Shown: positions 55,516 to 64,000 of the stretch, piece after piece | How positions within the stretch are numbered: the stretch's first letter is position 1 | Layout: every line of letters starts with the position of its first letter | Assembly (NCBI GenBank): GCA_023853785.1 | Contig: JAJIRX010000622.1 | Location: 1,488,001 to 1,552,000, forward strand | Reading direction: 5' to 3' | Source: Psilocybe azurescens | Taxonomy: Eukaryota > Basidiomycota > Agaricomycetes > Agaricales > Agrocybaceae | DNA: 64,000 nucleotides | Made by a program: the position numbers and the translations under genes | Notes under the pieces: model-generated | What the model was told of the DNA's origin: nothing | The model's input: the letters and a program-made list of their open reading frames with translations, nothing else | Databases searched by the model: none

Positions 55516-58037
55516 TCACGATGGATGTAAGAATGTCTGTAACTAGTTGGAAGGAAAGAACGATTGTCAAAGGACTGTGGACATGGCTGGCAAGCCGACT
55601 TACATAGTCTTCGTAATGGTGAAGGACCTCCCGTAATTGCTTTCTAGATATTTCAGCGCGGTATAAGATCTCGTCGTCTGATTTTTTGCCATCGAAAAAT
55701 TGATTGATACTGTGTGGGATTGAGATGTTGTGTCAGCATTTAACCACCGAAGATTTCTTGGGAGAAAACTAACAGTTCAAATCGTTTCGCAATTGCAGGC
55801 TCCTTGCCTTCCGACATAGCAGAAAGCCAGCGACGTTGCATTGGCGTGGCTTTACCAGGATCATTAATCATGCTCGGCCATAAATGATCTTCCGTAGTAT
55901 CCCAACCCGAATCCTCTTCATCAACTTCAGAATTATCTTCGTCCGAATCACTTCCCTCCTCCTCTTCCACCACCTGCATCGTTTCGTCCGTATCAAAATT
56001 CAGCTCACTTATTTCGCTCTTCCCAGATTCATTCGACGATATCCGTCGGGCGAACTTGCGAGCTGATCTCGGGCTAAGAAAGAAAGACGCGTTCCTTGTC
56101 GCACTGGTATCGCCGTTTTCTGAGCCCGATTTTGATTTCTTCTGGAATCTGCCGCCGCTGCCAGATTGCAGTCCCATCTGCGATCCCGCTCGTCTTTAAC
56201 ACGAAGCTTCAGTTCCCGGGTAGCAACCACGCGGATTCGGAGGTGCAGAGTGATCAGCATGTCTCTCTTCAGCATCCAGAGAACAACATCGTGATACATT
56301 GGTATAAGCTCCTTTGATTTTACCACAGAGGCAAAGAAATGGTTATCTGTCTGCTTTGACATCGACGATGATACCGTGGCAAGAATTTGAGGTAGGGGAG
56401 GAATTGCAGGATGCGGAAATGCTTCTTGAAATTCGGCGGACAACTGTGAAAGCCTGCATGTTCATGATGAGTTCCATGGGTTTGAATTAACAGACGGAAG
56501 CCTGCTTACGTCGAACCAAATTTAGGTGGGAGGGCGAAGGCCGTCTTCAGCCCTGTGTGGACTACGTCGACGACCTTAGCTCTTCTATGAAGCACAAGCC
56601 AACGGACAATCGGGTAAACCTGAGATTCTAAATCCCAATCCAAAAATTTCGCCATTTCAGAAAGACTGGATTTAACATTAGTATATCTTCATCATTGCTC
56701 AACTTCTACGCACGATAGTGTCACAGACGCGGTTTCGAGGAACCGAACAAGCCCCTCTGCCAGAGTGTTGTCATCCGCATTTCCGTGAGGACCATTTAAG
56801 ATCTTGTGAGGATCCATCTCATTGTCTATATCCAAGAGTAACAACGTTTTCCATGGAGCCATGGTAGGCAGCTTCCAGCCAAGGTTCATGTGTTCCCCCC
56901 ATGTGAGGGTGGGGTCATCATCGGACGGGTCGAAGGTGTCCGTTTCTTGGTCGTCTTGGCTGTGTAAGAGGCTGTCAAGGTATGGTGGAAGCTGGAGTTC
57001 AAGGGGTAGATAATTGATAGTAACATAGGCCATGGATGAAGATTTTATGGCTTCGAAGATCGTCTTCATAGCGGGGGCAATTGAAGAGATTTCGAGGGCA
57101 CGCGCTGTATATTTGGAATATGGTTCACCTGTTGGCATATTAAAAATCAGATTCCCATTGGCAGAAGATGGATATGCACCTTTGGAAATGCACGACTCCT
57201 TGAGGGATATGAGTATATCGCATTCCTCTTCTACAAAGTTGGACAAGACTTGTTCTTGGTATAAAACGGCTGTAAGTATGAACGCGATTTGCTCGTATAA
57301 GGTGTTGAAATATTTTGCTAGATTCCCGGAAGCTGACGATGAGGGATCGGGTAGGTCGAGTACCAGCACTAGATGAAATGTATGAAGCCACGGAGCTTTG
57401 GAAGAAGAAGGTTCTGAACTGGATATCTCCGGACTCATCGAAGTGGAATCCTCTGGGACATGAGGTGAAGAGGAGCTTTCCAGATCCCGCTCTTCACGCC
57501 CTCTAGACCCAGGCTTGATTTTTTCCGGCTTGAATGTCCATCGACTATCTGAATCAGCACAGACTGGGTGTCCTATAAATGCAAGGTCATCCACGACCAG
57601 CTCAAACTTCTGATGGCACATAGCTCTATGTGGACACAGCAAATTGGCAAGGAACTCTGCTGAGTACCCCAAAACATGATCGTACTCGTCCGGCGATGAA
57701 GCCTTCTCAAAACTATACGCCCTGTCCCTCGAAGGTGATGCCCGACCAGACTCATGCGAAAGCGACAGAGACCTGTCTCGCAGCGCGTTTGGCCGTTGCC
57801 AGCAATAGTCCGGGTCGTTGCCATAGTCTTTGGGGGCAAGAGTTCGGCTTTCTCCAACGTTTCTTGCGAATGAGATGCTCTCCATGGGTTGTCAAGCTGA
57901 GATAATGAAAGCTTTGTGTCAGGGCGCGAGCGGCTGAGTCTCGGCGAGGCAATAGGTGATTCAGGCCATCTGAAGATGAGGTTTGATCCTTTGGCGGAGG
58001 TGGTAACGAGTAAGAGAGAAAGTAATGTTTCCGCCAT
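55516..58037 (-). CDS. NPR3: NPR3, nitrogen permease regulator 3-like (GATOR1/SEACIT subunit)
   Basis: Begins 'MAETLLSLLLVTTSAKGSNL' then 'IFRWPESPIASPRLSRSRP', the characteristic opening of NPR3/NPRL3. Further blocks: 'YDHVLGYSAEFLANLLCPHR', 'FELVVDDLAFIGHPV', 'HTFHLVLVLDLPD', 'ALYQEQVLSNFVEEE'-like region ('VLYQEQVLSNFVEEECDIL'), 'LTWGEHMNLGWKLPTMAPWK', 'TLLLLDIDNE', 'QVYPIVRWLVLHRRAKVVDV' and the end 'EDYTFLHPS'. With NPR2 and IML1 it forms the GTPase-activating complex that shuts down TORC1 when amino acids or nitrogen run short, at the vacuole. Two apparent base losses: G5 at 57832-57836 and T3 at 56195-56197. The C-terminal half contains an acidic loop and a basic 'FFLSPRSARKFARRIS'. 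The length is normal for fungi. Confidence 0.9.
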
Positions 58038-58258
58038 GTTTATGTTTGGATCAAAGTACAAGTGCAAAGAAGTTCGACTCCCGACAAGTCTTTAATCTGA
58101 CATCCTTTGGAAGAGTACAAGTGCGCAATGCAATGACATGACGGAGTTGAGAATGCTTAATTACTGATGCTAGCTATCATGAGTGTTTCTCGTAAGCATA
58201 TGAAATGTCGAGTGGCACGCTTTCGTTCTTTAGGGGCAAATTTTAAGACAACTCGACC
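58038..58258. promoter_or_regulatory. Bidirectional promoter, NPR3 and racemase, with a repeated 10-mer
   Basis: These 221 bp lie between divergent start codons. The 10-mer GTACAAGTGC occurs twice in the same orientation, at 58056-58065 and 58115-58124. Identical copies in so short a space suggest a factor-binding site. A single GATA core (as TATC) is at about 58175; one copy is weak evidence for nitrogen control. Confidence 0.5.
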
Positions 58259-59102
58259 ATGTCTACCATTGCTACCATTTCTCTCCTAGTCATAAACCCA
58301 AATTCTTCCGGCTCTGTAACAGCAGGTCTTCGTGAAGTCATGGTACCTCCCCCCGGTGTTCACCTTCAATTTTACACTGGCCCCAGTAACGCGCCACCAT
58401 CGATTAATGATACGACTACTGGAGTTCTCAGCGGAGCAGCATGTTTCGCGGACATTCAAGAGAAGAATCTAATTGATAAACACGACGGGTTTCTTGTGTG
58501 TTGTTGTAGGTTCAGTCCTTCCACATCAACGCGTCTATAAGCAATCTGAAACTAGAATCCACTAAATATCCCATCCGATCTCCCCTACAGTCTCTGACCA
58601 TCCCTTGACTCATTTGCTACGCGAAAACACGAGGAAACCCGCAATCAACATCCTTGAAGCAGCTATTTCTCAATCTCTCTTGATAGGCCAACGATTCGGG
58701 ATAATCACAACGGGGACTGGGTATAAATACATTTACTATGCCGATGTGCGCAATTTCATAGGCGCAACGTCGGAGAGGTTCGCAGGGTTGGTGACCACTG
58801 GACTTGGAGTTGTCGAGTTGAGAGAGGGAGATCGCCAACATATTGAAACTAAAGTCAAAGAGGGTAGCGTCAGGATCGCCGAAAAGGGGGCCGATGTTAT
58901 TATTTTGGGTTGTGCAGGTAAAGATTGAATTTGGTTGTTAATTAAGCAGGCCTGATCGCCACTGTCTCCCGCAGGTATGGCTGGTATGGAAGAATGGGTG
59001 GAACAAGGAGTCGTTGAGGCAGGGATGGGTCCGATTCGTGTGGTGGATGGTGCCAAGGCAGGCGTACAAATCCTCGCGGGTTTAGCCAGATTAGCGGCAT
59101 GA
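58259..59102 (+). CDS. Asp/Glu/hydantoin racemase-family protein (DCG1-like)
   Basis: Starts 'MSTIATISLLVINPNSSGSV', matching the 'INPNSS' opening of the family. Next are 'GVHLQFYTGPSNAPPSIND', 'KHDGFLVCCFSDHPLTHLL' (first catalytic-type cysteine region, here spanning an intron), 'FGIITTGTGYKYIY' and 'GADVIILGCAGMAGMEEW' with the second cysteine. The two-cysteine arrangement is that of cofactor-independent racemases, and S. cerevisiae Dcg1 is the closest named fungal relative by pattern. Substrate may be an amino acid or hydantoin; it is not proved. Three exons join in phase with no lesion. It is head to head with NPR3 and tail to tail with the RRM gene (170 bp between stops). Confidence 0.85.
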
Positions 59103-59272
59103 GGAAGAAAAATTGTTCGTTAAGACCGGAGCATTGGCTAGAAACTTACTAGCCTGAAAGCAACTTTTTAAAATTTTATGAAGAGGAGGATAACCAGGAA
59201 TGAAAAAGCCAATAAGAATTGCTGGAATACCTAAAAGAACTCGGAAAATGGTATAGAATACAGATACATTAG

Positions 59273-60779
59273 TCAAGCCTCAATTTCTGAAGGTTTTTTC
59301 TGTTATTTTTTGTCAGTAAGGATATAAGATCTCAATTTGATTGCAGGACTCACATAGCTGACGGCATCGAAATCGTAGTTGATACCGGCCTTGGCGAGCT
59401 TGCGCCTGCGTTCCTGTTGTCGCTTCAACAGTCGCTTTGCGGCTCTGGTCTGTTCAGGCCCGGTACGAGGCTGCAGGGAAAAGATGAGAACGAGCGCGGA
59501 TGATTAAAACAAGATTTTACCTTGTTGTGTTCTGCACGCGCGACTTGTTCCTTGGGGACAACTCTCCACTTCCTGTTTGCACCAATCCACAGTTCAGGGT
59601 GGATCTCTTCTCTGGGGATAAGTTTACACCGCAAGATATGGCCCATCAAGAGATAGTTATCCATGGTCTCGGCAACGATTTTGGCAACAGCTAATGAATC
59701 AAACTCGATGAATCCGTAATGCTTCGACTTTCCAGTCTAGACAATGTTTCTGATTAGAATGATCTTCTATGGGTCGGAAAAATAAACTGCACCTTTTTGT
59801 TTCGTGAAATGCGCAACCGTGTAACGTTACCGAACTGCGAGAAGTAAGCCTTAAGCTGATTCTCATAGAAACCGTGAGGAAGGCGGCCAAGGAATAGGAC
59901 ACCCGTATCTTCTATCTTTGAGAAGATTGCCAGTTGGTCTTTTACAGCAAATCAGAATACTCGATAACACATACTGGTTGTTCCTTGGCTTTCTCTAGCT
60001 TTCGCTTGACTGAGGCATCATCCTTTGCGATCGTAGGCAATTTGGCTACATCAAATGCAGACGGCTCGTCGTCCATGGCATCTTCCTCATCGGAAGAATC
60101 ATCGTCGTCTGTTGAAAATCCGTGTAGATGGTCATCCTCATCAGACTCTTCGTTTGATTCTGCTGCTTCAGCGTCTTCGTTTTCTTCGTTTGATTCAGGT
60201 TCGGGGACAGCGACTTTTGAGTTTTTGGATTTGGAGGCTTCAGCCTTACGAGGGCGTGAAATGGATGTTGGAACGGCTTGAGAAGGCTTGAACTTTTTAA
60301 GAATGCTTTTAACCTTGGGAACGACGGGAGAAGCTGGGGCAGGTGAAGCGGGATCAACGATGGTGGCAGGTGCCTTCGAACTCTTCGATTTGGTGGTGAC
60401 CTTAACAGTCTTTTTCTTCAGAGACGACTGCTGGGACTGGTGTAGTCGCCTCCGGTGCATCAGCCTTCTTCTTTTGTTTGCCTTTTCCTTGACGACTTTC
60501 TCTGTTACTTCGACGCGGTCCTCTACAACGATATCTCGATCCTCCGAGGTTTTGCGAGCTTTAGAAGGTTTAGTCGTGCGTGTATCATCTTTTTAGCCTT
60601 CTTGAATACAGCGATAGGCTCTTTCTCCTCTGATTTATTTTCGGTTTGCTCGGCCTCTTTCTTTCTCTTCAGGGATTTCGATGGTTTTGACGAGGATTCT
60701 GCAGAAGAAGCCGCAACGACTGGGGCTTTCGCCTCAGATTTCTGGACAGTCTTTTGGTGATTTTGCTAGTGACTGGCAT
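59273..60779 (-). CDS. NOP15: NOP15/NIFK-type nucleolar RRM protein
   Basis: Starts 'MPVTSKITK'. The N-terminal 220 or so residues are Lys/Ser/Ala-rich with an acidic tract ('[19 protein letters not shown]'), typical of nucleolar proteins. Then comes one RRM: '[20 protein letters not shown]' (RNP2), '[19 protein letters not shown]', '[15 protein letters not shown]' (RNP1) and '[17 protein letters not shown]'. The C-terminal basic tail '[20 protein letters not shown]' ends '[11 protein letters not shown]'. The 'GRLPHGFYE' and '[10 protein letters not shown]' blocks are those of yeast Nop15 and human NIFK, which act in 60S ribosome assembly. Four apparent single-base losses crowd the N-terminal low-complexity part (60411-60415, 60483-60486, about 60575, 60752-60755); the RRM part is clean. 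Confidence 0.85.
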
Positions 60780-60904
60780 CTTGAGCAGAATGGGAAGAAG
60801 AAGAGGGGGAAAGAGGACAGCCTAGAGAGAAATGGGCAAATCCAAAATGAATTTTCTGAGAAAGTGAAAGTCGCTGATCAACAAGTCACAACAACCTCCT
60901 TGAA
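60780..60904. promoter_or_regulatory. 125-bp bidirectional promoter
   Basis: The RRM gene (minus) and the gene at 60905 (plus) start only 125 bp apart. The segment is purine-rich on the plus strand (GAAGAAGAGG near 60794). Shared regulation of a ribosome-assembly gene and its neighbour is inference. Confidence 0.5.
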
Positions 60905-61996
60905 ATGATACCACGCTTCTCCAATCCACATTCCTTGCCACAGGTCTTCAAGACAGTGCCCCGCGCAGAGCTATATCATGACGATGATAACGACGTCTCT
61001 TTCACTCATAATGAAGCCGTAGCTGCTGAATTATATCAGTTATTGGCACAAAGTATTGAAGTTATTCAGTGTGAACCCTATGTCTACGGTGCTTCGCCTC
61101 GAAAAACAAGAAACGCAAAAGAGCAGAGTCCGATATACAGGAGGAAAATCATGCGGAAGAACCTGAAGAACCTCAATGTGCGCAGAAAACATTTAACTCC
61201 CAGGCAAGTGCTGACAATACTATAGTGTTTCGACTGGTTTCTTCAGTCTTGCCTCCACTCCCCGTTTCTCTCCTTCCCCCCACTGCCGCCGTCAATGTAT
61301 GACTAAATGCTATTAGGGTTCATCATAAACTAATCCATGAATCAGAACCCGGGAGCCAGATGCTGAGGATAGTGAACTCCAAGCTGCAGTTCGTAGAGAA
61401 CGCGCTCAGGCCGCGTCTGTTGACGCGGAGGCTATTCTCCGACAGTCTAAAATCATTGAGGTACTTCGCAATGGTCAGCAATCTTTTACATGGAAAGTAT
61501 ACTGACTTCGGTTTAAATTTGGCAGCCCTCGATATCATCTGGTATGAGCGCGAAATCAAAGATCATAAACCTACGCGCAAAGCTCAGAGACTCGAGTCCC
61601 CCCGTTATGGTCGTACGAACCATACAAACTCCTCGAAAAACGCGACCTCCAGTTGAATCCTCCAAACTCGTACAATTTCCATATACTCCTGATATCTCCA
61701 CTCTATCTGTAGAGCCCATTAAATCGCGGACCATGGATTGCCCATCAATCAATGCTGAAAGCACATATATTGATGCATCAACAGCACATAGAAGGAGTAG
61801 AAGGAGACCCAAGACTAGTATCCAAGACAAGAAACGTCCTATACCTCAATTTTGGCGACCGAGTCCGTCATTAACAGGTAAATGTAGAGGGTATGCGTAC
61901 GGATATCCAGGCTATCTGGCTTCAGCAACTGGTTCCATGAGAGTAAAATACACCAGAGATCGTATGAAGAATGGTGTTCATGTAGACAGTATCTAA
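60905..61996 (+). CDS. Conserved-looking protein of unknown function
   Basis: Starts 'MIPRFSNPHSLPQVFKTVPR' and ends 'MKNGVHVDSI'. The N-terminal part is 'HNEAVAAELYQLLAQSIEVI', followed by a Lys/Arg-rich stretch 'KNKKRKRAESDIQEENH'. A charged helix 'REPDAEDSELQAAVRERAQA' and a C-terminal 'PIPQFWRPSPSLTGKCRGYA' with 'YGYPGYL' follow. I do not recognise the family. The basic patch could be a nuclear signal, which would suit its shared promoter with a nucleolar protein gene. One apparent base loss is in the A5 run at 61102-61106. The second intron (about 61330) is one base out of phase, and a following intron would be only 29 nt; the exon structure in the middle is uncertain. Confidence 0.55.
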
Positions 61997-62330
61997 TGCA
62001 TTTGTAAATTTTACTACTGAATGCAAAGTGGCTGAGTTAAGTCTTGAAGCTTGAAGCCTGACGGTTCGGCGCCAATCTCAATTAGCTTATATTGTTGAAT
62101 CAGGACGGGCGAACCAAACAAGTCACCAAAGAGGCCGGGCCACTTTACCATATTGAACGACTCAACAAGTTGTCCAGCTTTCCCAACCACTGGTCCAACA
62201 CATTCTCTACGCTGTTGGCATTAGTGCCTCTGCTTCACGGGAACTGGAGTCTTGTATTTCCGCTTAAACGGAACGGGACTGGGATATAATCACTGGCTAT
62301 AGACTACAAGTTCAGTCGAAGTTAAACACC
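61997..62330. other. Intergenic region before APC6
   Basis: These 334 bp hold the 3' end of the unknown gene and the APC6 promoter. No coding sequence is supported. Confidence 0.4.
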
Positions 62331-64000
62331 ATGACTTCGACTCCTCCGCGTTCCAACCCATTCGCGATGCCTGGTGCGATGCCGCGTCTGCCATCACCTT
62401 CAGGATCTAGAAATAGAGCATCTATTGGCTCTACGTTCTCTTTCGGTCCCCAAAACCTAGCCTATTCATATCTCGATGCAAACTCCAGTACAATATCCAA
62501 CAGTGCAGCCGCGTTGGACCCCAATCGTTCGACCATGACAGCGTCTCCTCAAAGATCTCCAAAGAAGCACAAAAAGGGAAATTGAGTACAGGGAAGCACC
62601 AACATCCTCTTGCCAATGATACAACAGATGTGTTCGCGGACTCGGAGGACGAAGGAGAAGATGAAAGCGAGTACGAGTGGGGAATGGTTGATCGCATGCG
62701 ACTGTGGCGACACGACGCGTTGATGCAGCATCTCTATGATACAGCTGCATTCTGGGGAGACAAGATCCTTAGCTGGACAAGTAAGTCGCGTCTGCCATGC
62801 CAAACACTGTTCATTAAGCGCGTACTCTTATCTTTCAGGCGATGCCAATGACGCCTTTTGGCTTGCCCAAACTTACTTCATGACCAACCAGTACTCTCGC
62901 GCTGAACGTTTGCTCACTCGACCTTTTCCAATAAGCTCTTCTAAGATTCCTCAAGTACCTGCTCCGACGAATGGGCACGTTCCCCAATTCCAGTCGACTA
63001 CTAAAGGGAAAGGCCGTGAATATGATGCGTCACAGCTAATGCTGTCAATGCCGCGCCTCCCAATGGGACCAGGTGGCATGATTGAGCTACCAGAGGAAAT
63101 GCAGGACAAGGTATCCCGCCTTGTCGATATGAGTGTTGCATGCAGATACCTTGCTGCGTTATGTCAGGTTAGTTAATTAGAAGTTTTATATCCGCCCTTC
63201 TTTTATTAAAATCGACATGCAGGTTCGACAAGGGCATTGGAATGACGCTTCAGAGATGCTGGGACAAGCTAACCCCTTCAACAGTTCCGGTGCGTCTTAC
63301 TTGGCCCCCGCCTTGCTTCAATCTAATCTCGTCTTTAGGCAGTCGCGGACCTGCTGTACCGAATGTAGATGGAGGCATAAAGGTACTGTCCTGTCCTATA
63401 CAGTCTATACCATCCCGTCACTTGTATTAATCGGGCTCCTCGTAGGTCGAGGCCTCTATGTGTCATTTGAGGGGCATTCTGATGCTCAAGCTCAACCGAG
63501 GGGGAACAAGCAAAACAGTGCTTTATGGAAGCACTTGCTTTAGACGTGAAATGTTATGATTCCTTCGAGCAGCTAGTGTCGAGTGAGATGATGACACCAG
63601 ACGAAGGTGATTTGTCTGGTCGTGAATCTCTCTGGAAATGACTGAACACTCCATTTTCTAGAGTGGGAGTTTGTTCAAGGACTTGCATACGCTGCTCAAG
63701 CTCCCGAGGATGCTCAATTTGTACAATTGATTTATACAGCGCGCCTTAGAAAATATAAGCACCACACTGAACATGCTCTGACACGTACACGACTGGTGGA
63801 CGAATATGGCTTAGGAGATAATCCTGATGTATTGTTTAGTTTTGCCGATGCACTTTATTCAAGCTTCCGATGGGCCGACTGCTTCACGATGACATCGAGG
63901 TACGCCCAACTTTCAACTGCCGATTCGATAAAGCCTGTCTGACATTCTATACATAGGATCCTGGGACTTGTAAATATTCATAACCAGACCATGCCACTGC
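62331..64000 (+). CDS. CDC16: APC6/CDC16, anaphase-promoting complex TPR subunit (5' part, cut by window end)
   Basis: Starts '[20 protein letters not shown]' with a Ser/Pro-rich leader and 'SPKKHKKG'. The TPR part begins '[20 protein letters not shown]', '[20 protein letters not shown]', '[19 protein letters not shown]', then '[20 protein letters not shown]', '[20 protein letters not shown]', '[20 protein letters not shown]' and '[20 protein letters not shown]'. These are the landmarks of Cdc16/Apc6, a scaffold TPR subunit of the anaphase-promoting E3 ligase. The gene runs off the right end. Two apparent base losses: A3 at 62579-62581 and G5 at 63500-63504; both regain family sequence immediately. 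Introns are short and phase-consistent elsewhere. Confidence 0.88.

Noticed and set aside
2875..63504. Programmed ribosomal frameshifting as the reason for the many frame changes
   Set aside because: No common slippery heptamer or downstream structure is shared, and runs of A, T, C and G are all affected. The number of genes involved is far too high.
1..64000. CRISPR array, tRNA or rRNA genes
   Set aside because: I found no regularly spaced direct repeats and did not recognise tRNA-like or rRNA-like sequence on reading; a dedicated tRNA scan would still be needed to exclude a tRNA.

Overview
This window is nuclear DNA from a filamentous basidiomycete, most likely an Agaricomycete. Nearly every gene is cut by short GT-AG introns of about 45-65 nt, intergenic spaces are short, and the proteins are typical of mushroom-forming fungi: cytochrome b5/acyl-CoA dehydrogenase fusions, wax-synthase-like acyltransferases, a GH79 glycosidase, SRPK-like kinases and a Zn2Cys6 factor. 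I see about 25 protein genes, one MITE and one dispersed repeat. I recognised no rRNA, tRNA or CRISPR.

Layout. 0-9 kb: 3' end of an unidentified gene, a MIM1/TOM13 mitochondrial import protein, the first cytochrome b5-acyl-CoA dehydrogenase (ACAD copy 1), a membrane-anchored SH3 protein and an NAD(P)-binding SDR. 9-19 kb: gene-poor, holding a single-pass membrane protein, an unidentified gene with a nuclease-like E-x-K motif, and two decayed copies of a repeat. 19-32 kb: a Zn2Cys6 transcription factor, ACAD copy 2, a CoA-transferase family III/alpha-methylacyl-CoA racemase-like gene (AMACR), a secreted GH79 glycosidase and an SRPK-like pseudokinase. 32-45 kb: a secreted basic protein, a divergently transcribed methyltransferase and wax-synthase pair, a YVC1-type TRP channel, an STK32/YANK kinase and a macrodomain protein. 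45-54 kb: an MFS sugar porter, ACAD copy 3, and a WD40 gene carrying a 489-bp MITE in its last intron. 54-64 kb: an epimerase-like SDR, NPR3 (GATOR1/SEACIT), an Asp/Glu racemase, a NOP15/NIFK-type RRM protein, an unknown protein and the start of APC6/CDC16.

How the genes relate. Three paralogous cytochrome b5-ACAD fusions lie within 49 kb. The AMACR-like gene sits directly upstream of copy 2. ACAD copy 1 and the AMACR-like protein both end in SKL, the canonical peroxisomal signal, which points to a peroxisomal branched-chain or alternative beta-oxidation module. The methyltransferase and wax-synthase genes share a 102-bp promoter and look like secondary-metabolite tailoring enzymes. NPR3 and the DCG1-like racemase are head to head.

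Quality warning. In 14 genes I find 21 places where the reading frame is lost and would be regained by one extra base. All are single-base losses, and 17 fall in homopolymers of 4-6 nt. Unpolished assembly error explains this best, so these genes are annotated as genes rather than pseudogenes. CDS spans below run from start to stop and include introns.
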